The notes: generated by a model from the sequence alone, not told the origin. Shown: positions 14,001 to 27,060, counted from the stretch's first letter. The stretch: DNA of 64,000 nt from Populus alba (GCF_005239225.2 NC_133299.1:3848967-3912966); one strand, 5' to 3'. Program-made: numbers and translations.

Positions 14001-16078
14001 CATTTTAAATACAACTCAAGATAAGTTCCAAAAGATATATTTTGTTATCTAGAGAAAGAAACTCATTGAGATCTTTGAAGTGAATGTAGGGGATATGGAT
14101 ATCCTTTGGGCAGCTAATTGTCTCCTATTTTGCAAAATGTCATCATGCGCAATTGCAGGAAGCAGGTTGATGAGGGTCCATGTAGATTGTTTAGGAATAC
14201 TTATTTTAGAAAGAAATATAGGGTTTAATTTTAAAATTCTAGGTTCCTTATGTTTCCTATTTTTATCAAGACTTATTTTATTGGGTGTTTATAAATAAGC
14301 ACCCTAAGAGACTTTCAGTTTTATTGTATTATTATTGGCGGAAAAAAAAGCAGAGTTTTCTCTAAGATTGAGTGTGTTTCTCTTGCTTTGGTTACCTCAA
14401 AATTTGAGTTGGTGATCTTATTGTCTGGTTCTACATCGCAGGGGCAACTTAATTGCGTTTCCACCTCAATTTAATTATTAGAAAGATATTTTGGATCCAA
14501 GATACTCATAAAGTAGTCACACATCTATCTACACTCGTATTTTTCAAGTCCCAATTATTATGCTCTTTGATCAATTGCTTATTTAAAAGGATATTACCTC
14601 TCTTGCAAGAGAAAATCTTCATTTAAAGAAACAATTGGAAACAGACTAAAAATCATACTGTAATCCCCAATAACATGGGGCCAATCGACTAGTGAAATTA
14701 GAAAGTCAAGGTAATAAACTGCCATAGCCGAGCAGAGTGAGTTTCACTAAAACAACTGAAAAAAAGGTATTTATATGAAAGCATTTCTTTTTTGGTGCTG
14801 GTATTATATGAAAGCAACCCAACATGCATTGTTTGCAATTCAAATGGAAAGGCAAAGAGAACAGAAATTACAGTAGGTACCCTCTTGAGACAATATTCCA
14901 ACTGTTATATTCAGCAATTAGTTGACAACTTGCACTAAATGTATGCACGATACAAGCCCCAAAGCTCACAACGACAGAAGATGTCCACCAAACTACGTGG
15001 GACTAGTTAGCAAGTTTATAAGCCTCTCACAAAATGCTACTTGTACAAACTTCACATGCTCAAAAGTCTAAGGAACACAGCAAGAAATTTATCATACCAG
15101 GTTTTAGGTCACGATGAATGATCCCATGGGAGTGTAAACATTCCATAGCACGAGCAATATCAAGAGCAAACCCAAAAGCAACACGCATTTCCAAGCACCT
15201 TGGTCGCATGTTCAGCAAGTATTTGCGCAATGTCCCACCTAAAAGAAGCTCAGTTACTATCACCATGACAGGCTCCTTGCAAGCACCAATAAACTGGTAA
15301 CACATAGTAAAATTAATTAACAAGAGCAAACCCAACAGCCCCGTTATTTTGTATTTGACCACTTCAACAAATGTTAACTAACAACATGGTAAAATTAATT
15401 CACTAACAAGCCTTTAATGCTGAAAATCAAATGCAAGAAATGGTATTGCAATAAAAATAACCTTCACTAGATTTTTGTGTTGAACTCTAGATAACATTGC
15501 AACCTCTCTTGCAAACCGAGCTTGTCTCTTGGCAATCTCTTCTGGGGTTTCTCCTCCATGTACAATTTTAATAGCAACATTTTGATTCTTGTACCTATCA
15601 AAAGAAAATTCATAAATTCCAGAACGAGATTACTGCACATAGCAATCCACCATTTAGTAAATGATCTAAACTACAAGAAAAGAAGAAGAAGAAGAAGAAG
15701 AAGAATGTTTAAGCAACAGCGTCAAAAACTTCAGTCAAATTATCTGATAAGCAGGCATGTAATTGAAAATAAAACTAAAAATATGGGATTTGATATATGC
15801 AATAGTCTTTCTCAATTGATCAGCTAAAAACTGGTTAAATTTTGGTTTAGTCTAAAACGATGAGAGAAAAATCCAGTAATAAAGTGAATCAGATTTCAAG
15901 AGCTGCAATTTGGAAACAAAAAAACAAAGACTTCAAGAAGTTTGACTTACTTCCCTTCGTATACTTTAGCATGAGCACCTTCTCCAATCTTTGGCCCAAC
16001 AAATAGAAGCTTAGGATCAACGAGCCACTTGGCATCCAAATTGAACTCTCCAGAGTAGAACATATTACTAGATCCCAT
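11053..16078 (-). CDS. ATN1-like: ATN1-like RAF-type Ser/Thr protein kinase
   Basis: Six coding exons join in frame to 351 residues: 15951-16078, 15462-15594, 15098-15293, 12443-12567, 12205-12363 and 11053-11367. All junctions are GT-AG. Seen: glycine loop GEGAHAKV (residues 32-39), ATP lysine K52 in VAIK, catalytic HRDLKPEN (147-154), DFG (168-170) and APE (192-194). The [14 protein letters not shown] activation segment and the YRWMAPE motif are typical of plant RAF-like (MAPKKK-C) kinases. The C-terminal tail carries [11 protein letters not shown] and ends CFNQCY. Residue-level resemblance to Arabidopsis ATN1 (At3g27560) and its length of about 356 residues is from memory. It should phosphorylate Ser/Thr on unknown substrates, probably in the cytosol; no membrane segment is present. 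Start: first ATG of a frame that begins [12 protein letters not shown], as in relatives. All catalytic residues are present, so it looks functional. Confidence 0.93.
12568..15097 (-). other. 2.5-kb third intron of the kinase gene
   Basis: This intron is many times longer than the others, which are about 80-840 bp. It splits the HRDLKPEN motif after the first base of the Glu codon. Most of it is AT-rich, with no credible internal exon. The part at about 14,140-14,470 looks inserted (separate entry). Confidence 0.75.
14140..14470 (+). mobile_element. Possible solo LTR or LTR fragment inside the kinase intron
   Basis: A block of distinct composition with an LTR-like order: pyrimidine-rich text, a TATA-like 'tttataaataagcacc' (about 14,288-14,303), then 'tcagttttattg', a GC-richer leader and 'ctacatcgcagggg'. 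Such order is common in plant Copia/Gypsy LTRs. No partner LTR, coding domain or target duplication was seen, so the ends are approximate. Confidence 0.4.
15676..15705. repeat. (GAA)n microsatellite in the kinase's first intron
   Basis: An uninterrupted AGA/GAA run lies between coding exons 1 and 2 of the kinase gene. Confidence 0.85.
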
Positions 16079-16760
16079 TTCTTACTCTATACTAAAAGTA
16101 GATGAAATAACATCAACAAACTGAACAAGACCAAAACTTTTGCTATCGCTCTTTTGAAGCAGAGTAAACAGCTAACTAGTCAAGTTAAAGAAATGGAAAG
16201 CAGGACACCACTTTGATAGAAAGGAGATAAACTATAAATAAACATGCTCCATATTGTACCCCAAAAATCACACCTTTAGATCCAAAAAGATAAGCATTTG
16301 CCTTTGTTTAGGAGGCAAAGAATAAAACCCCACATGTTTTAAAGACAGTCACTAACAAAACAAGAATTTAAAATACAAATGGGAATCAATAAAAAAAAAA
16401 CTCCCAACAGGCTCTGTCAGAAGCAGATAAAATTATACTATTGAGAAGGGGAAAAATGAATGGAGGATTGAAGGGGAGGAGGAGGCGGCTAAAAGGGAGA
16501 GAGACCCAGATTGAGATTTGGTGTTAAAGAGATTAGTTTAAAGCAATCTACGCGTATGGAACTGCTTTGTTTACTTGATCTGAAGATAAAGCCGCGGCAG
16601 GATTTGAGTCTCTGTCAGACAACAGTGGTGGGGTTTTTAATTGTGTTTTGTTTCTACATAAGATAAACGAAACATTATTAAAAGGGAGAGAGAGAGAGAG
16701 GGAGAGAGGGAGAGGAGGAGGAGGAAATAAATACAGGTGGCAAGGAAAGAGATGGTCTAC
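16079..16760 (-). promoter_or_regulatory. 5' UTR and proximal promoter of the kinase gene
   Basis: Upstream of the start codon lies complex, pyrimidine-rich sequence on the minus strand. It includes a CT-rich tract (about 16,683-16,725), as in plant core promoters and leaders. Beyond about 16,760 the sequence drops into poly-T and AT-rich spacer, which marks the likely upstream edge. No strong TATA box is evident; a 5' UTR intron is possible but unproven. Confidence 0.45.
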
Positions 16761-17687
16761 ATGATTGTGTTTTTTTTTTTTTTTTAAGATTAATATTAGT
16801 ATTTTGTCAACTACAAATATCTCAACCGATCCAATAAATTTTAAAATTAATAACTATTTTAACATTTAGTAGACTTAAATTTTATGAGATTTAAATCAGT
16901 AATTTTCAAAAAAAAAAACTCAGAATTTAATCAATTAAATTATACCCCTTAAAATTAAATTAATTTAGTCTTTTCTTTTGTTTTATGCTTATTGTTGCCG
17001 TTTATATTATAAAGTGAATAAAATATTTTTTGATTTAAAATTTATTACAATAATGTTTTTTTATATTTAATATTAGTATATTAAAATAAATAAATAATAA
17101 AAATCTTAATTTAAATCTTAAAAAAATAAAAAGTTTTCAAAAATACATACCAACTATATTCCTAAACAAACACTTAATAATTGAAATAATGATAAAATAA
17201 ATGAGAGCTGAAAAAATAAGTGTCCAATACGCCCATAAATGTGATGTATCTTTAATGTGGTGTAACCCATAAATAATGAGTATCGAATATCTTCAATGGT
17301 TAATTCCATGTCTCACCGATTTGGAACTTTATTTAAGTTAGATTTTATATACTAGGTTAGAACTTAATCAAATCAAATTTGATTGACTATACAAGTCAAT
17401 TCATGTTCTGATTAAAATTTAAGCAATATTAATCCAGAAATAACTTAACTAGTCATGCTCTGGGTTTGCTTTTTAATAATTACAGGTTTGAGTCCCTTTA
17501 AAATTATAGAATATTTACGTAGTCGTTGATTTTAAAACTTATGGGATTAATCGAAATGCACATAAACTGATCGGGATGGTCACGTTAATAAAAAAAATTA
17601 ATATTATCTAATTTGAATTTTTTAAAAAATAATATTATTTAATTTTTTTTAATAAGCCAATTATAATCGATCCAACGTTAGATCAGG
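16761..17687. other. AT-rich spacer, no gene seen
   Basis: Contains degenerate phrases such as 'attattttaatgtat' that recur elsewhere in the window (19.3, 20.7, 59.4, 59.8 kb), suggesting eroded MITE copies. No exon was recognised. Confidence 0.5.
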
Positions 17688-18064
17688 TAGGGGTGAGTAA
17701 AAATACCAAAAAATAAAAAAAATTGATTAAACCAAGAAAAACAGGAAAAAAATAACCGAAAAACCGAACCATGAAAAAAACCGATTAAAATTTTGAAAAA
17801 ACCAACCGGTTTGGTTTGGTTTTATAAGCTTAAAACCGAAAATACTAAACCGAACCAAAATTGGAAAAAAAACCGAGCCAAACCGGGAAAAAACCGAGCC
17901 AAACCGAAAAAACCAAGCCAAACCGAGCCAAACTAATTTGAATTGGTTTTTGTTCTAAAAAACTGAACCGAACCGAAACCGATTGATTTTGGTTATGTTT
18001 TTTTTAAATTCAATTTTGTTATTTTTTTTATAAAAATCGAATGAAATTGAAAATAATCACCCTA
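17688..18064. mobile_element. Small hAT-like element rich in AAACCG words
   Basis: It begins TAGGGGTGAGTAAAAATA and ends with the near-inverse of TAGGGTGATTATTTT. Its interior is built of 'accgaacc' and 'ggtttggttt' words. The same termini and word style occur in the well-bounded element at 62,520-63,541. No 8-bp target duplication is visible here, so it is an eroded or truncated relative. Confidence 0.5.
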
Positions 18065-19320
18065 GAATATAATAAGTTTAAAAGAATATAAACTTATTAG
18101 TGATTGCGTGTAGTTCAATCATATAAATGAAAGCGAGAATCTTCAAGAATGCCCGCCATGCCGTGAATCAAGGTAAGTTGACATGCACAACGAATATGTT
18201 CAGAAATTAAGCTTAATGATGAACATTGGAAAAATGGTTTAAGAATTTCATATGGTCTGTGCAAATAATGCAAATTATGAAGTCATGGCTTAGAACTAGC
18301 TTTGCATACACCTTCTGCTTATGATTCCTTTTTTTTTTTTTTTTTTTGCATATACTTGCATCATCAATTGTCGCGGGAGAAAGTTCTATAACACGATATA
18401 AATCGAAGGTCTTGTTTGTTTTAATATTTAAAAAATATTATGAAAATTAGTGCTGCATGCCTTTCTTAGAAGAAGGGTGTCAAGAACGCATTCAGCTGCG
18501 CTACTGCTCCATTTTTTTTGCATTATTTTAACGTACCAAACCTCTTATTAGCCTCCGATTAAAGTTCGAGGCGTCATCCATAGCAGAACACAGATCGAGG
18601 CGTCATCCCTGGCTGTGCTTATGGGGAACAATGCAACTTCTGCAGAAACTGGTTTCTTTCACCATTTATACAGAGCTTGAGTTTTCTACTCACTGTCATG
18701 TCAAAACCAAGTATAAATCTCAGTACGTAAGACTATAATGTCTAATAATCGGAGCTAGGATCTAGAGACCAGCAATAGCTAGCTAGATGTTGCGGATCAG
18801 AGCCATTTTCTTTCCTTTTCTTTATCGGATTATGAACCGGAGTTCTTCTGTTCAAGTTCATGGAAGTGATGATGTTGGAAAGAACTAGAGCCCATCAATC
18901 AAACACAGTAGTAAAGCATTAAAAGGGATAAATAAGATGAGAAAATACAAAGTACAGAGCTTGTCAATGGCGATCGATGACAGGCGTCCTTGTGCAGGTG
19001 AGATACCCCAGATCCGATGGCCAGGTACTAAAAGTCTCACCAACTTCGTTGTAAAAAGCAGGAAGGACATTTTCAACAGCAGACTTCATCATAACAGGAA
19101 GATAGAAAGAGAAAACCTCGATCGAAATCTTCCTCCCTCCCTCTGTGAAAAGTACAAAAAAGTAAACAAAATGGCAGAATGTAGAAGATGAAGTCAATAG
19201 ACATGAGGAAAATTCTTCGAAATGGACATCCAACTGACTATACATAAAATGGCATTTTAAAACGTTGTGCTTCGGGCACAGGAAGATGCTCGCATTAAAT
19301 AATCGACATCCCATCAATAC
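18065..19320. other. Unexplained GC-richer island
   Basis: Sequence of gene-like composition standing out from AT-rich flanks. Short open stretches occur on both strands. On the minus strand one stretch around 19,150-18,960 follows a splice-acceptor-like 'ttttcacag'. I recognise no family, and no set of exons joins convincingly. It could be a decayed gene, a UTR or a non-coding RNA. Confidence 0.35.
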
Positions 19321-19823
19321 ATGTCAATTTAGCGACTGTTTGAAATTGTTTTAAATTTATTTTTATTTTAAAATAAAATATTTTTTAATTTTAAAATAAA
19401 AAATTTAATTTTTTTAAAAATATAAAAACAAACAAAATTTTAGTTATTAGTATTAATTTTTATTAGTGGAGGTTGCTTAGTTAACGGGTGCGCTTTTATC
19501 TAACATGGTTATTATTAAAAAAACTAGAATGAAAAGATACAACTAATAATAATAAAAAAGATAAAAGATAAAATTTAAATATTTTTATCCATAATCTTTT
19601 AAAATAAATTTTTTATGATGGACCATCGAAAATTTATATGGTTGTTAACTTTAGAGCTTGTGAGATTAATCAATATATGTATAAGCTAATTCGAATACCC
19701 ATATTAATAATAATAAAAAAAACATTTTATAGACAAATAGAAAAGTTTGAAATCCATAAACTTCTTACCAAGTTTATTGTACCATGGGTATGATAAGTTT
19801 GGAATACCTAAATCAGTTAAATA

Positions 19824-19858
<35 letters not shown>

Positions 19859-21759
19859 CAGGGTTTTTTCTAATTAATTTATTAAATTTTAAATTATAAA
19901 ATAAAGATTTAATTAAATCCTTTAAAATAATTATAAACATCTTAAGCATATCTTCGTGCACCCGAATACGTTTGTTTTTTTCTCTTTATATTTTTGGTAT
20001 CCAATTTGTATCATGAAACACCATGCATAAATCTCCGCTCCATGAGCAAATCAACCTGTTACCAATTAAAGCTTATGTTTAAAAAAAAAAAAAAAAAAAA
20101 AATAAAACCGACAACGTACGTAATAATGCAAAATTAAAGCAATCAAAATCAAAGCTTCCAAAAACCGAATATTAATCTAAAAAACTTTGTTTGACTTCTA
20201 CATGGTTTGACACTGCAACCCACACCGACACGGTTACCTGTGATTCAGCCAGTCAACAAACCGAAGCGTGGCGGTGCCACGTCATCTCCTGTTTCAAACA
20301 TTTCCATCCATTTTCACTTCGCCACATTATTTTCTTTGGACTTTTTGGTTAGGGATGATAATAGATGGAGTTGAAGCTCAATTTTGCTTTTATCTTTTTT
20401 CCATCTAGAATATCCAAATCTATCACCTGCCTCCGACTCTAACCGGGTCGGATCAAGTCGGGTAAAAAATCTTTTAAATCGATGAATAACAACTGAATAT
20501 CTTGAAAAAACCAATTTTACAACAACAAAAAAAATATAAGATAAAAAAAATGAAATTCCTATCAATAAATCATAGAACTATAAAATTGGTATTAAAACCA
20601 TATGCATAACATAGTAAAAATCTTTCATAAATTATTTTTATACAACTCTTTTTTCTATTTTAGAGTGTATTTAAGAGTGTTGTAATATTTGTTTTTAAAA
20701 ATGTTTTTTTGTTCAAAAATATACTAAAATAATATATATTTTTTTAAATAATTATTTTTGATATTAGCATATAAAATAATATAAAAATACTAAATATATA
20801 TTAATTTAAAATAAAAATATTTATTTTTAAAAAAATCAATAAACTCTAAAAAAATGATAGTATTGAAGGCAAAAACAAATTTTTACTCTAGTCAAGTCAA
20901 ATGGAATTTCATATTAAACTATAGATTGAACGATACCTAATACACAGAGAATCATGGGAAATCGCCAGATCTTAGAGTCAACACTAAAAAAGATATATTA
21001 TTATTATTTTGAACTCACTAAATGGACAAGGGGGTACTTTATTTAAATTACTTAAAAAAAAACTTAATTTTAATTGACATGTAAAATACCCTATTTATAG
21101 AATAATAAAATATAAATGTGTAAGTGTGTAGTTGGTCCCACCAGTCATGAATTTGTTTGCTATGGTTCGAACCGGTGGTTGTACCAAAAAAAAACAAAAG
21201 TGCACGGAGAGGGCATTCGCTTGTTCAGTTCTTCTCCTTGGCTATAATTGTTGAACCAAACGTTGCTACAATGATTCTTCCACGTGATCCTGACACGAAG
21301 GAAACGGTAACGTTTTGTCATTGCAAAGTGTGATGACTTTTTTGAAAAGATCCGTTGTCCTCTGGAAAATCTCAACTTTTGGAAAAATTGTACTGTTATG
21401 TGGAAAAATATGTAAAAAGGTTTTTTTCTATTTTGTTTTTTTATGATAAAAATATGCAGAGGTTTAGCAGTAGTCTTTACGTATATTTAAAAATAATTAA
21501 CTGAAAGTTTGAATTATGAAAAGTCTCTAGTCAAGAACAAAGTTACAGGCTCTTATTGGAAGGGTTGATCACAACGAATCCTTGGGATTTCACATTGGGA
21601 GGTCAAAAAGAGACTTTGGTATACGTTAGAAACAGACGATGGCTTCATCAACTACAATTATTTAATCTCAATCTTCTTCTTCTTCTTATTTATTTATTAT
21701 TTATTTTTTTGGCAAAAGTCACTAACAAACCTAAATTTCTCCTCACGATCCAAAAAGAA
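19321..21759. other. Repeat-rich spacer with a promoter-like patch
   Basis: Eroded MITE-like text (19.33-19.44 and 20.65-20.85 kb) and a (TA)n tract (about 19,828-19,854). A less AT-rich patch at 20,210-20,300 contains a 'gccacgtca' G-box-like core, but no gene follows it on either side, so a regulatory role is unsupported. Confidence 0.45.
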
Positions 21760-22322
21760 TGGATCTAGGTGTTATCTAGATTCATTTTCAACTATTAACA
21801 GGCTTAGAAACTAGCATATACCCAATACTTTCTTGGTATTTTTTCAACACATCTACATGAATCTCTTAATATTTTTTTAGCCAAATATATATTATTTTGA
21901 GTGGAGTACAATTTAAAATATCACATGAATGAAATGACTTTTCATCCCCTCCTCTTCATAAAAGGACAAGACTCATAGGTTATAAATACCTCATGAGTCA
22001 TTCAAGCTCTAAGCTTACAATCTCTTTATTTTCAATATTTTTAACATATATATTTTTAAAATCAATATCTCTAAAATATCATTGCAATTTCTCTCTCTAA
22101 AAATATATTTACTTGAGCATATAAGAGTCCTTATATATAATAAAAAGGATCTTTTACAGGTATTAGCCACCAGTTATATTGACCTTTACCAGATACCAAA
22201 TATAAGCTACCAACAACTTTGGCTAAGAAAAATAGATCAAATTATCAGAATCAAGAGATTAACTGATTATCTAATACATAAGTCTTGCTCCTACATTACT
22301 TGTATTTTTTAGGATTTCATCA
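21760..22322. repeat. Left LTR-like direct repeat
   Basis: Begins TGGATCTAGG and ends ATTTCATCA (TG...CA). It matches 24,005-24,599 along its length in the same order, including 'tggagtacaat', 'tcacatgaatgaaatgact', 'ctataaatacctcatga' and 'aagcttacaatctct'. 'ctataaatacctc' is a plausible LTR TATA region. No target-site duplication was found. Confidence 0.65.
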
Positions 22323-24004
22323 TTGATGTCGTCCATGAAAAACTAAATAAAGATCCACTTCATTCTTGTTTCTCAACAGCTCTTTTCATGGTTGATGAAG
22401 CCCTAACATAACAATAGTTGTGCTTATCACTATACCTGTGACCACGCTTCACAACTATGCCTGCCCCAAGGTTACGCCTATAATATTTATAGTGGTTGTA
22501 CACATCAAAAAATTTCATCGGGACTTGAGGGGCTCTAATGATATATAGGGTGTGTTTGTTTTAGCTTTTGTGGTTGAGGTTGTGGTTGGGAGCTTTTTTA
22601 GTGGGTTCCACCTCTAATACAAACATACACATAAAATGTGAGTTCCACCTACCACGCGAGCTCCATCTACTCGACGAGCTCGACTTAATGAATGATTTTT
22701 ACCTACTGGATAAGCTTCATCTACCAAGCAAGCTCTATCTACTGAAAACTCTCCAAAGGATTGATACAATGTCTTTCTAATGTAATAGCACCCGTCTCTA
22801 AGAGACTGATATGAGGTCTCCTTAGTGCAACAACACCACCCTCCAAGGGATTGGTATTAGGTCTTTCTAGTACAATAACACCACTTTTCAAAGACATTGC
22901 TATAAGGTCTTCCTAGTGCAATAACACCATCCTTTTTGGGTTTCCCTTGACCATTTAGAAATTTTCTAAGTGTGGGCTATTCCTTTCATAGGTTCCCTCT
23001 AGCCACTTAGAAATTTTCTAAGTAAGAGCTCTACCCCTAATACGTTTGTCTAATGAAAGTTAAGTTCCTCCAATGAGTTTGGAGATGAGAGTTCCTTTAA
23101 TGGAAGTTCCTTTAATGTGAGTTTCTATGATAAGAGTTGAGTTCCTTTAATGGGTTTTGATATGAGAGTTCCTTTAATGAGTTTGAAGATAAGAGTTTCT
23201 CCAATGAAAATTTCTCTTATGGGAGTTTCTCCCCTGGATTCCTCCAAAGGGTTCCGTTATTGGGTTCTCTTAGCTATTTAGAAATTTTATAAGTATGGGT
23301 TTCACCATTAATGAGTTCCTCAATTAGGTTCCACCCATGAGTTTCTTAATTGGATTCTCCTTAGCCACTTAAAATTTTTTTAAATATGGGCTCTACCCTT
23401 AATGGGTTTCTCCAATGAGTTTCTTCTTTGGGTTCTTCCTAACAACTTAGAAATTTTCTAAATATAGGCCCACCTTCTTTGTGTTTCCCCTTAACCACTT
23501 AAAATTCCCCTTTAATCTTTTAGATTTTTTTTTAAAGTATAGGCTCATTCTCTTTGGGTTTTTCTTAGCCTCTTAAAAAACATTTCTAAATATATATTCA
23601 CTCTCTATGGGTTCCTTTAACCACTTAGAAATTTTTCTACGTATAGACTCTTTCTTTATAGATTTCTTCACCTATTAGAAAAATTCTCTAAGTATTGATT
23701 TTTCTCTATAGTTTCACCTTACCTTCCTGAATTTTTTGTTTTTTAAATATGGTTTCCTCCATGGAGGGACATGGAAATTTTTTAATTATAAGCTCACCCT
23801 CCTCAGGTTCCTCCTAACCACTTAAAATTTTTCTAAGTATGAGCTTTATTTTCCATGAGTTCCCCTCGTTCTTTTAGAAAACTTTTTCAAGTATAGGCTC
23901 ACTTTCTTTGGGTTCCCCAACCTCTTAGAAAAAAATTATAAATATAGGTTTACTTTCTTTGGGTTCCTATAGCCATTTAAATTTTTTTGTATTAAATCAA
24001 AGAA
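22323..24004. repeat. Three minisatellite families between the LTR-like repeats
   Basis: No reverse transcriptase, gag or integrase is present. Instead: (1) about 22,640-22,745, short ~22-bp units of the 'gagctccatctact' type; (2) about 22,750-22,935, three ~60-bp units with 'gtctttctagtacaataacacc'-like text, each opening with 'ccaagggattg'-like words; (3) about 22,935-23,980, many ~50-60-bp units of the 'ccacttagaaattttctaag' type with 'gggttcctc' linkers. The last unit contains a small perfect inverted repeat (CTTAGAAA/TTTCTAAG), so the array could form serial hairpins. This fits a non-autonomous LTR element with amplified internal repeats. Confidence 0.65.
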
Positions 24005-24599
24005 TGGGTCTAGGCATCGCATAGAACTAACATCTATGGGCCTCAGGCAATTAACTTGGGCCCATTCTTCGCCTTTAAAAGGCTCAGACAACTTGCATAA
24101 GCTCAACACTCTCTTGGTGAATTTTTTAGACATCGATGTGAGTTCCTCAATCTTTTATATTGATATAATACATATTATTTTGAATGGAGTACAATTCAAA
24201 ACATCACATGAATGAAATGACTCTCTAGCCCCTCATCACCACAAAAAGACTAGACTCATAGGCTATAAATACCTCATGAATCCTTCAAGTTTTAAGCTTA
24301 CAATCTCTTCATTCTTAATATTTTTAGCATACATATTTTCAAAGTCTATATCTCTAAAATATCATTTCACTTTCTCTCTCTAAAAAGATATTTGAGCATC
24401 TAAGAGTTTTCATATCCACCAAAGAGAACCTTTTGCAAGTACTAACCATCAACTGTCTTGACTTATTAGACACTATGTACAAGCTACCAATCACATTAGT
24501 TAGAAAGAATATATTAAATTGCAAGAACCAAAAGATTAACTAATTATCCAACATATAAGCGTTATTTTTAAGTTACTTGAATTTATTGGGACCTCATCA
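24005..24599. repeat. Right LTR-like direct repeat
   Basis: Begins TGGGTCTAGG and ends CCTCATCA, paralleling the left copy at 21,760-22,322. It has an extra ~40-bp stretch near its start and clear point divergence, so the insertion is not recent. Confidence 0.65.
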
Positions 24600-27060
24600 T
24601 TTATATATTTTGATCCTTCGTACGACCATTTTCACCACTAAACTTACATAGTTGTTTATGAACTTGATATTAGTAAGCGATTGTGGTGTTAGGTCTAGGC
24701 AATTCTTAGAATTTAGTTTGAATATTATTTCTGAAAAAACACAACAACAATACATAGTAATTTGTTTTTTTTATAATTCTCAAGCTAGATTGCATAACAA
24801 TTACGATTATTTTTCTCATTGGATAAACTTGATGCATCTCCCACATCATCCTAATGTATTTAATTTTTTTTTATTATTAAATCTCCTAAATGTTGAACTC
24901 AATATTTTAACATGAAAATTCAAAAAAAAAAAAAAAAAAAACTGAGCCAACTTTGCAATATTTAACTAGTTACTATAAAGATGACCTTTTTAATACCAAG
25001 TTAAAAAGAAGAAGAAGAAGAAAGTATACAAGAATAAGTTTTGGAGGGTATAAGATTTAGTTTTTTTTTTTTTTAACAATGTTTGGCATAATGATAAATT
25101 GAAAGATTAATTGTTACTGGAACATGAGATAAAATAATTAAATTACTCATGATGAATGTTAAAGGGAAATAAATTTTTTGAAATAAAGAGCAATATATAC
25201 ACATATATATAATTCAAAAATTCAAAAAAATAATTAAAACAATTTATTTATTTATCGCTTGAACTATTATTATTTTTTTATGCTGAAAAATTATATTAGT
25301 TTATTTTTAAAAGTCAAAATAAGGATTTTGTTTTCTTAATTTTTTATATACATAACCTTTTTTTTTTGGAATTTGTTTTTTGGGTATTTTCTTATTTTAT
25401 TTTAAAAAATCATAGAAAAATATGAGGAAACAAATTATGTAAAAAATAAAAAAAGTCATACATATTGAACTTTATTATTTTGCTATTTTATCCTTGCACT
25501 TTATATTTGGATTTATTTGCAGGATTCGCTTTTACTAGTGTTCTATTGTATGTGCAAGGTCTCCATGAGCGTTGTGTCAGCTAGTTTAACATCAATTTCA
25601 TGAAAAATAGTTTTAATTTGTTGTTGGGAAAAACCTATAAGAACAAGAACAAGAACGAGAACGAGGGTTATTTTTTTTTTTTTAATAAAAAAATGGGTAT
25701 TTGCAAAAAACTTTAGCTTGATCCCTAAATTTTTAATTATATATATTTATATATATATATATTTGACTCCTATTATTTGATGATATTATGTTTAGATTCT
25801 AAACTTTATTTTATTTGCATTTTGGTACCCAAATGTCAGGAAGGAAGACAAAATCATTAGAAAAAAAAACGTATGACTAGCCACGTCTTGATCATGAAAA
25901 AGATTAATTTTGATATCAATATATTTTTCTTAAAGTATGGAGTTTTATGGAGATAGATTTGAACTTTTATCCTATTAAAAAAAATAGATCTAAGCTCAAG
26001 AAGAATTTTTTGAGTTAGTATAAATTTTTGGATTGATTTTATAGTTTTTTAGGTTAAAAATGAGTTTACTCAAGTTAGGGTATTTTAAGGTTAAAACAAG
26101 TTGTAAAATAGTTTTGTACTCGGTCCAAGAAATCAAAACCTAATTTTTCATCTATTAGATGTGATCAGAATTTGAACAAGATGATAATAACAACGTCGTG
26201 TGTCTAAATACACGGGGTGCCATCTGTTTTATTTATTTTGAATATAATTAATTATAAATAAAATAATAAAAAAGATCTTTAAAATTATAGTTTTGTCATA
26301 GTTTGCGATGAAAATTATAGTTTTTATAATAATATTAACAAATGCTTTATAATTATCATATATGATTCTAATATGCAAAATTTATAAATAAAAAATGCCT
26401 ATTAATATTAATCGAGAATAAAACATGTATTTTTATTATTTTTTAATATAGTTTTTTTTTTAACATAATTTTAGATTAATTACTCTTGCATATTTTTTTA
26501 ACAAATTATCAAGCATGTTTTGTTTTTCTTTTATTATTAAACCGATCATGATAATTCTCTATTTTAAAAGTAATAATTCTTATAAAAAATTGGCAAAACA
26601 AAAAAGAAATAAATGAAAAAGGAAATGATAATTTGACTGAAGAGAGATATATTTTTTCTCCTTAATTCAAGTAATTGAGATTTATATCATTTTATTGGCC
26701 TTTTGTTTTGTTTGTTTTTTTTTTTTTTTAATTATTATTCAAAAAGACATGTTACTAATAAAAAAGACAAGTTTTTGTAACAACAAAAAACACGTTAATA
26801 TGAAAATGAAAAACACCTTTTATGGATTGATTAATTTCTGTAATTTGCAAAAAAAAAAAAAAATCATTTATTTTATTTCCCTGAAAGATATTGCTTTTGT
26901 ATTTTGTTTTGTGAAATACACATTGCCAGGAGGCAACAAAAACCAGAGCTAGTGTGCCACGACCAACTTGTAATTAAAAAAACTCGAAGGACGGGAAAAT
27001 AATATAAAAAATACATTTTCCCATGCTATAAACTTAAAAAGAAGGGTATTCCAAGTTACA
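24600..27060. other. AT-rich spacer, no gene seen
   Basis: Homopolymers, short TA tracts and low-complexity DNA. No exon or bounded mobile element was recognised. The probable 3' UTR of the RRP8-like gene begins at its right edge. Confidence 0.55.

Noticed and set aside
15522..15827. Plus-strand 101-codon open frame with an Arg run
   Set aside because: Antisense to kinase exon 2; the Arg run is the (GAA)n microsatellite.
17688..18064. Target duplication for the short AAACCG-rich element
   Set aside because: The 8 bases on the two sides (agatcagg and gaatataa) differ.
20210..20300. G-box-like 'gccacgtca' as a promoter
   Set aside because: No gene could be found on either side, so the motif alone is not enough.
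22323..24004. CRISPR-like regular repeats
   Set aside because: Units are adjacent without unique spacers and occur in a plant repeat element; no cas genes.
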